From: Mycolicibacterium setense
Lineage (GTDB): Bacteria; Actinomycetota; Actinomycetes; Mycobacteriales; Mycobacteriaceae
Assembly (NCBI RefSeq): GCF_000805385.1
Contig: NZ_JTJW01000007.1
Span: forward strand, 1 to 64,000
Reading direction: 5' to 3'
Length of the DNA stretch: 64,000 nt
Below the pieces are notes generated by a model, which was not told where the DNA came from, searched no databases, and saw only the letters and a list, made by a program, of their open reading frames with translations. Made by a program: the position numbers and the translations under genes. Shown here one piece after another: positions 1 through 7,569 of the stretch (its first letter is position 1; every line of letters begins with the position of its first letter).

Positions 1-127
1 CGACACCGAACGCTGCGCCGAATACCCCAGATGGTTACACAACTACAATCACCACCGCGGCCACACCGCACTCGGCGGCCAACCACCGGCCACCCGCGTA
101 CCTAACCTCTCAGGTCAGTACATCTAG
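1..127 (+). CDS. IS481-type transposase, C-terminal fragment (cut by window edge)
   Basis: Only the last 41 residues are visible, reading from base 2 and ending at TAG 125-127. They contain YNHHRGHTALGGQPPATR, the hallmark C-terminal end of IS481/IS3-type DDE integrases, in which the preceding catalytic Glu lies outside the window. The stop overlaps the stop of the convergent ArsR-type gene at CTAG (124-127). The whole right end of any insertion sequence, including its inverted repeat, would therefore have to lie inside or beyond that gene. Whether the element is intact cannot be judged from this fragment. Confidence 0.8.
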   Translation, partial: DTERCAEYPRWLHNYNHHRGHTALGGQPPATRVPNLSGQYI

Positions 128-903
128 TCGGCCAGCTCCAGCCCGGACTTCAGGCCGGACAGCTTGAGCGGCCAGGCGTGCGAGATCTTGTCCCGCACGG
201 TGCTGCCCGGGTCGAATCCACCGTGGGTCATGGTGAGCTTCACCTGATCCGCGACCGGGTCGATGTCGAACGACACCTGCGACCGGCGTTCGGTCGCAGG
301 TGGGGTGACGGGGTGCTCGCTCAGATCGGGGGCGACCTGCTCCAACTCGGGCGTACACGTGTGGAACGTGAAGGCCAAGCGCTGATAGGGATCGGACTCG
401 ACGATCACCTGCTCGGGGTCCTCGATCCGCAGGCCGTCCTCGACCCAGACGTAGGACGAGCCCTTCTGCCATTCGGATTCGATGGCGTGCCCCATGTAGC
501 TGTGGGAGAACGCCGGGTTGGTGATCGCCTGCCACAGTCTTTCCGGGGTGGTGCGGATGTAGGTGGTGTACGAGAACTCGCCGGCCATGGTGGGACTCTC
601 CAACACCGTCTTGACCTCCGCGAGCATCTCCAGCCTCGTGGCGTCGAACCGGTCGATCCAGCGGTCCGCTATGTCAACGATCGGTTCGGCGTTGACGTAG
701 TGCAGCTTTTCCCGGCCCCGGCGGAGTGTCGTGACAAGGTTGGCCGTCTCCAGCACTGCCAGATGCTTGCTCACTGACTGCCTGGCCATCGACAGGCCGC
801 CGCAGAGTTCTCGCAGAGTCTGTCCGTTCCGGTCGTTGAGGCTGTCCAGCAGCAGCCGCCGGTTCGGGTCCGCCAACGCTCTGAAGACCTCGTCCACTCT
901 CAC
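124..903 (-). CDS. ArsR-type HTH regulator fused to SRPBCC (AHSA1-like) domain
   Basis: The 259-residue protein has an N-terminal ArsR-type winged helix (about residues 1-90, starting MRVDEVFRALADPNRR, with recognition helix around MARQSVSKHLAVLE). A START/AHSA1-like SRPBCC ligand-binding domain follows (about 110-255). The metal-binding ELCVC motif of ArsR/SmtB sensors is absent (here RELCGG), so a small organic ligand bound by the SRPBCC barrel is more likely than a metal. Two-domain proteins of this type are common in actinobacteria and are usually autoregulators. A perfect 22-bp palindrome lies 40 bp upstream of the start. The gene runs convergent to, and overlaps by four bases, the transposase fragment. 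Confidence 0.9.
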   Translation of the reverse strand: MRVDEVFRALADPNRRLLLDSLNDRNGQTLRELCGGLSMARQSVSKHLAVLETANLVTTLRRGREKLHYVNAEPIVDIADRWIDRFDATRLEMLAEVKTVLESPTMAGEFSYTTYIRTTPERLWQAITNPAFSHSYMGHAIESEWQKGSSYVWVEDGLRIEDPEQVIVESDPYQRLAFTFHTCTPELEQVAPDLSEHPVTPPATERRSQVSFDIDPVADQVKLTMTHGGFDPGSTVRDKISHAWPLKLSGLKSGLELAD

Positions 904-942
904 CGTCTCCCTTTCGCGCCGGCGCCGACCGCCTCAGACAAT

Positions 943-964
943 CATGCAGCCGACAGGCTGCATG
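943..964. promoter_or_regulatory. Perfect inverted repeat, likely ArsR-type operator
   Basis: CATGCAGCC (943-951), spacer GACA, GGCTGCATG (956-964) is a perfect 9+4+9 palindrome 40 bp upstream of the ArsR/SRPBCC start at 903. ArsR-family operators are typically interrupted palindromes over the promoter, so autoregulation is the simple inference. The symmetry is seen directly; binding is not. Confidence 0.6.
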
Positions 965-1390
965 TCAAGCGCCGCCGACGCCACACGTAAAGGGGCGGAC
1001 CCCCGAATCGACGCTTCCGGCCGGGCGCGGCCAGCCACCTTCGAAGCCGGTGCCGACGTTGCCGGACTCACCGCACCCCGTGCCGTCCAGATGGGAGGCA
1101 TCACCGTGCACCCGGTCGACCGTGCGCAGACCTCCTCCGAGCCCGCGGCTGGCGGACCAGGTGCCGAAAACGCCCTTCCATCAATGTGTTTCGCGATGTT
1201 CTTGCGTACTGCAAGATCACAATCATCACCGCGATTCACAGCACAAGCCCAGTGCCACAGCACTATTGGCGATGGCGTGGAAGCGTCGCCGCCCCACTGG
1301 CAAACAGGTGTCAGTGGCAACTGAATTACCCGCGCAGCCAACCCCGCTCAAACCCGAAATGGGTGAAGCAGTCCATATGCGGCAACCGTT
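965..1390. other. Intergenic stretch without a convincing gene
   Basis: Together with 904-964 this is about 490 bp between the divergent ArsR-type gene and the NlpC/P60-like gene. Open frames exist on both strands (for example 934-1341 minus), but none shows a family motif, a ribosome binding site or a domain-like sequence. Apart from the palindrome at 943-964 I see nothing in it; it presumably holds the two divergent promoters. Confidence 0.6.
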
Positions 1391-2164
1391 GTGAACGGAG
1401 TCACATATTTTGCCCGCCCAAAATCGGCTCTGCTAGCGTCCCGCCGCATGTTTGCTATCGCGACGCTTATGGCGCTTGTCCAGCAAGTTTCGGGCACGCC
1501 GTACATCTCCGGTGGAGACTCCCCGGCCGGCACGGACTGCTCCGGCCTGGCTTCCTGGGTCAGCAACATGGCCACGGGTCGCCCGGTCTACGGGGACCGC
1601 TTCAACACGGGTAATCAGGAGCGCGCCCTCCTGGCCCGTGGCTTCAAGTACGGCACCCAGCCCGGCGCCCTGGTGATCGGCTGGAACAGCGGCCACACCG
1701 CGGTGACCCTGCCTGACGGCACGCCCGTGTCCTCGGGTGAGGGCGGCCACGGTGTGAGGGTCGGTGGCGGCGGTGCCTATCAGCGCCAGTTCAACCACCA
1801 CATGTACCTGCCCGTGGCACCGGAGGCCCCGCAGGATGCGCCTGTGGATGCGCCCCTGCCCTTCGGCGCACCGCCGCCTCCCCCGGCCCCCATCGAGCAG
1901 ATGGCCGCTCCGGCCCCGGTCGACCCCTTCGCGCCGCCGCCCCCGGCCGATCCCTTCGCGCCGCCACCGGCCGATCCCATGGCCGCTCCGGCACCGGTCG
2001 ACCCCATGGCCGCTCCGGCACCGATGGACCCCTTCGCGCCGCCGCCCCCGGCCGACGCGATGCCCCCGGTAGCCCCGATGGACGCTCCGGCACCGATCGT
2101 CCTGGACGTGCCGCCCCCGCCGGCTCCCCCGGCTCCCGAGGAACCGGCGCCGATCGCCATCTGA
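1391..2164 (+). CDS. NlpC/P60-like (putative peptidoglycan hydrolase) with Pro/Ala-rich tail
   Basis: A cysteine-peptidase-like core fills about residues 32-135. It has GTPYISGGDSPAGTDCSGLA (NlpC/P60 nucleophile Cys in DCSG) and a later GHTAV that supplies the catalytic His. About 110 residues rich in Pro, Ala, Asp and Met follow, with repeated PMAAPAPVDP and FAPPPPADP units. A D,L-endopeptidase acting on cell-wall peptide stems is the usual role of this fold. The start is uncertain: GTG 1391 gives 257 aa with an N-terminal RRMFAIATLMAL stretch that might be a weak export signal, and ATG 1448 gives 238 aa starting at that stretch. No clear Sec signal peptide is visible, so a phage-lysin-like origin is a possible alternative. 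Confidence 0.75.
   Translation: MNGVTYFARPKSALLASRRMFAIATLMALVQQVSGTPYISGGDSPAGTDCSGLASWVSNMATGRPVYGDRFNTGNQERALLARGFKYGTQPGALVIGWNSGHTAVTLPDGTPVSSGEGGHGVRVGGGGAYQRQFNHHMYLPVAPEAPQDAPVDAPLPFGAPPPPPAPIEQMAAPAPVDPFAPPPPADPFAPPPADPMAAPAPVDPMAAPAPMDPFAPPPPADAMPPVAPMDAPAPIVLDVPPPPAPPAPEEPAPIAI
1901..2060 (+). repeat. Degenerate direct repeats encoding Pro-rich tail
   Basis: Units beginning ATGGCCGCTCCGGC recur at 1901, 1979 and 2006, interleaved with two to three copies of CCCTTCGCGCCGCC units (about 1925, 1951 and 2030). They encode alternating MAAPAPVDP and FAPPPPADP blocks. The repeats keep the reading frame, so they look like tandem expansion of a flexible wall-spanning linker and not a non-coding array. 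Confidence 0.7.
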
Positions 2165-2217
2165 CATCACACCTGTCGGTGGCCAGGGGGCCACGATCGT
2201 TCGGATAACGTCTGGAT

Positions 2218-2964
2218 GTGATCGTGCTCCTGCCACCGTCGGAGACCAAACGCACCGGCGGGGACGGCCCACCGGTGCGTTTGGACGTTTTGAGCTCGCC
2301 GGAACTCAACCCGCTTCGCCAGTCACTGATCGACGAGCTGGTCGATCTCGCTGCCGACCCGCCCGCGTGCCGCAAGGCCCTCGGCATCTCGGCAAGCCAG
2401 GACGCTGAGATCCAGCGCAATGCCGGTCTCCGACTGGCGCCCACCATGCCGGCCATCGAGCGCTACACCGGAGTGCTGTACGACGCCCTCGACGTAGGTT
2501 CACTACGCGGCAGCGCTGCCACGCGAGCCCGCGCCCGGTTGGCCGTCGGATCGGCGTTGTTCGGTCTGCTTCGGGCCGACGATCCGGTGCCGGCGTACCG
2601 GCTCTCCGCCTCATCCAAGCTCCCGGCACAACCCGGCCTGGCCAAACGGTGGCGCCCGCTACTGGAGCCGGTGCTGGCCGACCTCGCCGCCGATCAGCTG
2701 ATCGTCGATCTTCGTTCCGGCTCGTATGCGGGCCTGGGCAGAATCCCCGGTGCCGTCCGCGTGCAGGTTCTGGCCGAACACGCCGACGGGCACCGCACCG
2801 TGGTGAGCCACTTCAACAAGGCCCACAAGGGTCACCTGGCCCGCACGCTGGCGAGCTCCCGAAGTGAGCCCTCCGACGCCGCCGCGGTCGCCGGGGTCGC
2901 CCGCCGGGCGGGGATGCACGTGGAACGCGACGGGAACGAACTCACCGTCGTGGTGCCGGCCTGA
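2218..2964 (+). CDS. yaaA: Peroxide stress protein YaaA (DUF328/UPF0246)
   Basis: The 248-residue protein has the family start VLLPPSETK and the internal signature LDVLSSPELNPLRQSL. It also has YTGVLYDALD and a C-terminal FNKAHKGHLAR, all typical of YaaA. In E. coli YaaA lowers intracellular free iron during peroxide stress; the biochemical activity in mycobacteria is not established. The start is GTG 2218, since no in-frame ATG lies upstream and the family N-terminus begins here. It is a single gene, 53 bp after the NlpC/P60-like gene on the same strand. Confidence 0.9.
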   Translation: MIVLLPPSETKRTGGDGPPVRLDVLSSPELNPLRQSLIDELVDLAADPPACRKALGISASQDAEIQRNAGLRLAPTMPAIERYTGVLYDALDVGSLRGSAATRARARLAVGSALFGLLRADDPVPAYRLSASSKLPAQPGLAKRWRPLLEPVLADLAADQLIVDLRSGSYAGLGRIPGAVRVQVLAEHADGHRTVVSHFNKAHKGHLARTLASSRSEPSDAAAVAGVARRAGMHVERDGNELTVVVPA

Positions 2965-3143
2965 CGGCTCGCCGGACAGCCAGCGGTGGGTGTATCCCGA
3001 CAACTGGCTGATCGCGAGTCCAGACGAAGACCCTCCGGAAGACGATATGGCCCCACTCCCCCTCGAAAGCGGCTGCAAATATCGGCGATTCGCCGCTAGC
3101 GAGGCCGGCCCCAGGGCTTTACCGGTTTGAATCGGCGTGACTT

Positions 3144-3174
3144 GAATCCTCCCGACCGTGAACGATCGGGATTC
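3144..3174. repeat. Hairpin at tnpB 3' end (IS200/IS605 right-end / omega-RNA region)
   Basis: The sequence forms an imperfect stem-loop pairing GAATC...CCCGA with TCGGG.ATTC around a short loop. It lies 6 bp beyond the tnpB stop on the side where IS200/IS605 elements carry the right-end hairpin recognised by TnpA. In characterised TnpB systems the omega-RNA overlaps this end and its guide is copied from the flanking DNA. The exact element boundary could not be fixed. Confidence 0.5.
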
Positions 3175-3179
3175 CTGGC

Positions 3180-4370
3180 TTAGGCTGCCTGGTCGCTCGG
3201 CGAGCGTTCAGGTCTTACGCCGTCGACACCAGCCGGGTTGAAACCAGCCCGGTTGAGCATGACGTGTGCGGAGTTCTTGTCGCGTTGGGCGACGTGTCCG
3301 CACTGGTCGCACCGGTAAGTGCGTTGCGACAGCGGCAGGCGGTGTTTGGCTCTGGCACCGCAGTTCCCACAGTCGGTGGTGGTGTACTTCGGATCGATCA
3401 GCATCAGTTGGCGGCCATGTTTGCCTGCCATCTCGATCAACGCACGTTTAGTGGCGGCGATGGCGCCGTCTGCAGCTTTGCGCGCCATCGTTGAGCGCGC
3501 CAGGAACTTGGGTCGGAAGTCCTCGACCGCGATCCGATCGAAATCAGTCACCACGGCTTTGGCCCATTTGCGGCCGGTGTCGGCACGCTGGGCCGCGACG
3601 TGAGCGTGCTGTTTGGCCGCGGCGCGTTTCGCGGACTTGTAGCCACCCGAGGCCGATTGTCCAGGGACAGGTTTACGACGGGCCATCATGCGCTGATACC
3701 GAGCTAAACGGGCCGCCGCTGTGCGGCCGTGCTGCCGGTGCGGCAGGTCGTGCTCGTCACTTGTCGTGGTCGCTACATCGGTGACGCCCCAATCGATCCC
3801 GACCGACCGGCCCGTCGCAGGCAACGGCTCCGTCTGCGGTCGGGCTACGACAAATGAACACCACCACCGACCCAGCGCATCGCGGTAGATGCGCACACTA
3901 GACGGCGAGGCGGGTAGTTCGCGCGACCACACCGGCCGCACAACAATCCCGCCCGCGACCTTCAATTGCTTTCCGTCGAGAACAAATCCGCGCAACGTGT
4001 AGTTCAGACTCGGGGCCGCACGGTGCTTGGCCTTGAACCGTGGCAGTCCACGCCGCTGCCGCGGGGCCAGCGCCTTGTCTTTACGATCCTTGAGGGCTTT
4101 CGCACGTGCCCGCGCGAAATCGCGGATCGTCTGCTGGGCAGCCACACTCGACCCTGCGGCCAACCACTCATGTTCGCCGCGCCACCCGGTCAGCCGCTTA
4201 TCGAGTTGCGCCGGCCCACATTCGACCTTCACGCCGGTGGTCACCGACTCGCGGTGCGCGGCGTTGGAAGCCTCGACGCACTGATTCCACACCCAGCGGC
4301 AGCGGTCCCATTCCGCCAGCAACAACCGCTCCGTTGAGCCCGCGAGCCGCAGCCGGTACTTGTACCGCAC
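3180..4370 (-). CDS. tnpB: TnpB (IS200/IS605 OrfB), RNA-guided nuclease family, apparently intact
   Basis: With GTG at 4370 the protein has 396 residues and the normal TnpB start VRYKYRLRL; the open frame extends to 4481 but the extra 37 residues look non-coding. The RuvC-like site is complete: Asp in GIDWGVTD (about 193), Glu in IAVEDF (about 283) and Asp in QRDKNSAH (about 364). The zinc ribbon CGNC...CDQC (about 334-357) is also intact. TnpB proteins are omega-RNA-guided DNA endonucleases that favour retention of the element. It is arranged head-to-head with a broken tnpA, as in IS605-type elements. No frameshift or premature stop was seen. Confidence 0.9.
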   Translation of the reverse strand: MRYKYRLRLAGSTERLLLAEWDRCRWVWNQCVEASNAAHRESVTTGVKVECGPAQLDKRLTGWRGEHEWLAAGSSVAAQQTIRDFARARAKALKDRKDKALAPRQRRGLPRFKAKHRAAPSLNYTLRGFVLDGKQLKVAGGIVVRPVWSRELPASPSSVRIYRDALGRWWCSFVVARPQTEPLPATGRSVGIDWGVTDVATTTSDEHDLPHRQHGRTAAARLARYQRMMARRKPVPGQSASGGYKSAKRAAAKQHAHVAAQRADTGRKWAKAVVTDFDRIAVEDFRPKFLARSTMARKAADGAIAATKRALIEMAGKHGRQLMLIDPKYTTTDCGNCGARAKHRLPLSQRTYRCDQCGHVAQRDKNSAHVMLNRAGFNPAGVDGVRPERSPSDQAA

Positions 4371-4474
4371 CTTGCCCTCGCCGATGGTCGAGCCCACAGG
4401 ACAACGGTAACGCCCGACACCGACAACCGGGCCGGACCGCCAACCGTGCCGGACACGATGCCCACCCTGAGCCC

Positions 4475-4901
4475 GTGGCACCGGCCAGAACGCAACTTGA
4501 GGTGCAACGTCGCCGCAGCTCGGTCTACACGTTGCACGCTCATCTGGTGTTCGTCATCAAGTATCGGCGTCCGGTGTTCAACGACCGGATGCTCACTTTC
4601 GGTGAGCGCCTCATGACGACATCTGTGGCGATCTCGGCGTCGAGCTGCGAGGGTTCAAACGGGGAGAATGATCACCTGCATCTGGTCGTGAACTATCCAC
4701 CGAGCCTGTCGATCTCGACGATGATCAACCCGACTCAAAGGGCGCCTCATCTCGCCGGCGACGCCAGGACCACTCTGCGCACGTTCGGAAACACCTATGG
4801 GGCAATCACTTCTGGTTCCCGTCCTACCTCGCCGCCTCCTACGGCGGCGCTCCGCTATCGCTCATAAGCAGTACATCGAACAACAAGACCGTCCCGACTA
4901 A
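4475..4901 (+). pseudogene. tnpA: TnpA (IS200-like Y1 HUH transposase), multiply frameshifted
   Basis: From GTG 4475 the frame reads RRRSSVYTLHAHLVFVIKYRRPVFN, a typical IS200 TnpA N-terminus split here by context. It keeps the HUH motif NDHLHLVV. Between them, about 4618-4660 reads out of frame: the expected ICGDLGVEL is found one frame over, so a one-base loss is offset by a one-base gain in TTCAAACGGG. After about 4730 the expected LKGASS...FWFPSYLAASYGGAP lies in another frame. A third shift is needed near 4862 to reach KQYIEQQDRPD with the catalytic Tyr and TAA 4899-4901. With at least four indels it cannot make active transposase. Confidence 0.85.
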
Positions 4902-5290
4902 CACGGCCAGCTACGCCGGCCACACAAAACGGGATCTGCTTCCGCCCAGCCGCAAACGGCCAGGCTTCCGCCGAAGAAAAGTCGGTGAATGACGCTCGGC
5001 GCTTGCGGAACCGCGGCGGCGTTGCCGGCCGCGGTGCGAGCAGACGGCCCAAATCGCTTCTGCCTGCGGCGCACTGGCTCACCAAAGGACTATGAGTACG
5101 AATCTCGCTGTTGCCGAGCTAATCTCAGCTCGCACGCGCGCCCGTCCCACGCCGAAAGGACTTCTCACCGAATTCCCGGGTGTTGCCCACAACGCCCCAC
5201 CTCGTCGTGCACAATATGACCTCGCGTCAGTGCCTGCCGCCTGACGCCTTTCGCCTGTGCCCACCACACCGCCGTTCCCGGGGAGCAAGC
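4902..5290. other. Intergenic stretch between tnpA remnant and next gene
   Basis: This stretch must contain the left end of the IS200/IS605 element. Short inverted stretches such as GGCC-AGCTAC-GCCGGCC just after the tnpA stop could belong to the end hairpin. No gene, RNA or clear promoter was recognised. The upstream part of the next open frame (5180-5290) lacks protein-like features. Confidence 0.5.
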
Positions 5291-5920
5291 TTGGCCACCT
5301 GCCTCGTTTCCACACCGCATCCGCCGTATCAACCGGCTCGCCGTGGACGGCACAGGAAGGCGCCGCAACGACGCTGGCTGCCCGTCGGCATCGGAGTGGC
5401 GGCCACAGCCGTGGTCAGCTCCTTGCTCACCGCGTTCGTCATCCTCACCACGTTCGCCTCCAAGTTCTCGGCCAAGGATTCGGTGTACGCCGTCGGCGCC
5501 AGAACATATGAGGTGAAACCCAACCGGGCGCCGCAACGCGGCGACTCCGCGCAGACCGCTGCTTCGGCAGTCGCGGCGTTCGCCTCCGACGGATCAGGTT
5601 TCGTCGATTCCGCGGCGCGGTGCCGTGACACCCAGACGGCGCGGGCCATCGGCCGCACCGAGCGGTCACTCGTGGTCATCTGCCTGGACCGCACCGGCCG
5701 GCTGGAATACCACGGTGTCCGACTGTCCGACCGGGCCGCACTGGCCGCGTCGGCCGATGTCACGCCCGGCCGCCGCTTCGTCGCGCGCAACTATCAGGTC
5801 GATTACGCGGTCTCGCCGACCGAACTGCTCGTCACCTCGGGTAGCTCGGTGCTCAAACGCGAACCGATGGTGGAATACCGGGAGATCCTGTCCGCACCGG
5901 TCGTCGTCGCACCCCGGTAA
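5291..5920 (+). CDS. Hypothetical single-pass membrane protein
   Basis: Unrecognised. From TTG 5291 (preceded by GGGGAGCAAGC) it has 209 residues: a basic N-terminus (PARRGRHRKAPQRRW), one membrane segment (about VGIGVAATAVVSSLLTAFVI) and an extracytoplasmic domain of about 150 residues with two cysteines (AARCRDTQ and VVICLDRTG) that could pair. The C-terminal domain alternates short strands and resembles small secreted mycobacterial proteins, with no catalytic motif. The frame is open from 5180 and ATG 5216 is an alternative start, but the extra residues look like noise. It stands alone between the IS element and the amidase gene. Confidence 0.65.
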   Translation: MATCLVSTPHPPYQPARRGRHRKAPQRRWLPVGIGVAATAVVSSLLTAFVILTTFASKFSAKDSVYAVGARTYEVKPNRAPQRGDSAQTAASAVAAFASDGSGFVDSAARCRDTQTARAIGRTERSLVVICLDRTGRLEYHGVRLSDRAALAASADVTPGRRFVARNYQVDYAVSPTELLVTSGSSVLKREPMVEYREILSAPVVVAPR

Positions 5921-5992
5921 CCTCAGCCATCGCACCTCGCGCCGACCCGCAGCACCCTACGGCCGGACACACCAGCGATCTCCCGGAGTGAC

Positions 5993-7474
5993 GTGAGTAT
6001 GGATTCCCCGTCGGCATTCGAACTGGCCCGGACCGACGCGATCGGCCAGGCGGCGCTGGCCGCGAACGGTGAGCTGACCGCCCTCGAGTTACTCGACGCC
6101 GCGATCATTCGGGTCGAGGCAACCCGTGGTCTGAACGCCGTGATCACCGACCTGTTCGAGCGGGGGCGCGCGCAGGCCGCTGCGCTCGACGCCTCCGGTG
6201 TGCTTCGCACCGGGCAGGCCGGTCCGCTGGCAGGGGCGCCGTTCCTGCTCAAGGATCTCGGGGCAGCCCTCGCCGGTGCCCCCGAAGCCATGGGGTCACG
6301 CGCGTTGCGCGACCATGTCGCAACGGAATCCGCGTGGACCGTGGACCGCTATCTGGAGGCCGGCCTCGTCGTGTTCGGCAAGACCAACACCCCGGAGTGG
6401 GGCAACCATTGCACCACCGAGCCATTGTTGTCCGGCGCCACGGTGAACCCGTGGTCCTCGACCGTGACCCCGGGAGGATCCAGCGGGGGGTCGGCGGCGG
6501 CCGTGGCCGCGGGCGTGGTGCCCGCGGCGTCGGGCGGGGACGGCACGGGTTCGATCCGGGTGCCGGCCTCGTGCTGCGGCGTCGTCGGCCTCAAACCGCG
6601 GCGCGGACGGTCCTCCTTCGCCCCCGACAGCGGCCACGGACTCGAGGGCCTGGTGAACGGTCACGCACTCACCCGCACGGTGCGCGACTGCGCGGCTCTG
6701 CTGGATGTCATCGCCGGCACCGCACCCGGTGACCCCTACAGTGCGGCCGTGCCGGAGGTCTCCTTCCTCGAGGCGGCGACCCGAACCCCGTCGGCACAGC
6801 GCATCCTCATCGCCACCTCGTCGCCGTTTCCGACCGACCGGATCGACCCCGAGGTGGTGTCAGCCGTCGAGGCGACCGGCCGGCTTTTGGAAACCCTCGG
6901 CCATCACCTCGAGCCAGGGACCCCTTCGATCGACGCGGATGCGGTGGCCGAGGCCATCGCCGTGCTGCACACCGTGAGCAACGCCGAACTGCACGAACTG
7001 GCCCGCCAACACCTGGGCCGAGCGCCCCGCGAAGACGAATTCGAGGCCAGCACGTGGGTGATGATCCGCGAGGGCTTCACCACCACTGGTATCGCCTACG
7101 CCGAAGCGATCTCGACCATCCATGCCCAGACCCGTCGGTTCGCCGCCGCAATGGCCGGTCACGACGTGTTGCTCGTGCCGACCCTGCTCACCGGACCACC
7201 GCCGTACGGGCTGTTGAACCAGCCCCGCGGCACCACCCGAGCTTTCTTCGACGTCGAGTTCGCCACCACCGGATGGACCGCATTGGCCAACGTGACGGGT
7301 TGGGCTGCGATCTCACTGCCCTTGGGGCAGACCCGCGACGGCCTGCCGATCGGTGTCCAGTTGATGGCTCCCGACGAATCGGTCCTGCTCAGCCTGGCCG
7401 GCCAGCTGGAACATGCTGCCCCGTGGGCGGCCCGCACCCCACCTCGATGGGTGGCCGCTGCCGCCGGGACGTAG
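5993..7474 (+). CDS. Amidase signature family hydrolase
   Basis: The 493-residue protein carries the Ser-cisSer-Lys triad of amidase-signature enzymes: Lys about 87 in LLKDLG, Ser about 163-164 in GGSSGGSAAAVAAG, and nucleophile Ser about 187 in GGDGTGSIRVPAS. The C-terminal GLPIGVQLMAPDES is also typical. These enzymes hydrolyse C-N bonds of amides; the substrate cannot be read from sequence. GTG 5993 is followed two codons later by ATG 5999, either of which fits. The gene is followed after 95 bp by the aldolase gene, which has its own strong ribosome binding site, so co-transcription is uncertain. Confidence 0.92.
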   Translation: MSMDSPSAFELARTDAIGQAALAANGELTALELLDAAIIRVEATRGLNAVITDLFERGRAQAAALDASGVLRTGQAGPLAGAPFLLKDLGAALAGAPEAMGSRALRDHVATESAWTVDRYLEAGLVVFGKTNTPEWGNHCTTEPLLSGATVNPWSSTVTPGGSSGGSAAAVAAGVVPAASGGDGTGSIRVPASCCGVVGLKPRRGRSSFAPDSGHGLEGLVNGHALTRTVRDCAALLDVIAGTAPGDPYSAAVPEVSFLEAATRTPSAQRILIATSSPFPTDRIDPEVVSAVEATGRLLETLGHHLEPGTPSIDADAVAEAIAVLHTVSNAELHELARQHLGRAPREDEFEASTWVMIREGFTTTGIAYAEAISTIHAQTRRFAAAMAGHDVLLVPTLLTGPPPYGLLNQPRGTTRAFFDVEFATTGWTALANVTGWAAISLPLGQTRDGLPIGVQLMAPDESVLLSLAGQLEHAAPWAARTPPRWVAAAAGT

Positions 7475-7569
7475 CCGCCTATCCTCTGAGTCGAACTGTG
7501 CGCCACTGTGGTGTGCGCCTCAGCAGCAGAACAAAGCAGGACACCGTCTTCAAAGGAGTAGACAACCTC

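Noticed and set aside
934..1341. 135-codon minus-strand frame between the ArsR-type and NlpC/P60-like genes
   Set aside because: No ribosome binding site, no family motif, low-complexity composition and a competing frame on the other strand; typical of high-GC noise.
1901..2060. Regularly spaced repeats that might suggest a small CRISPR array
   Set aside because: Units are in frame, differ in length and encode Pro-rich protein; there are no unique spacers and no cas genes.
3121..3140. GGTTTGAATC resembling a tRNA T-arm
   Set aside because: No acceptor, anticodon or D-arm can be drawn around it; it belongs to the IS element end.
7054..7569. Upstream extension of the aldolase open frame
   Set aside because: It overlaps the amidase gene out of frame, while ATG 7570 has a strong AAAGGAG and matches the family N-terminus.
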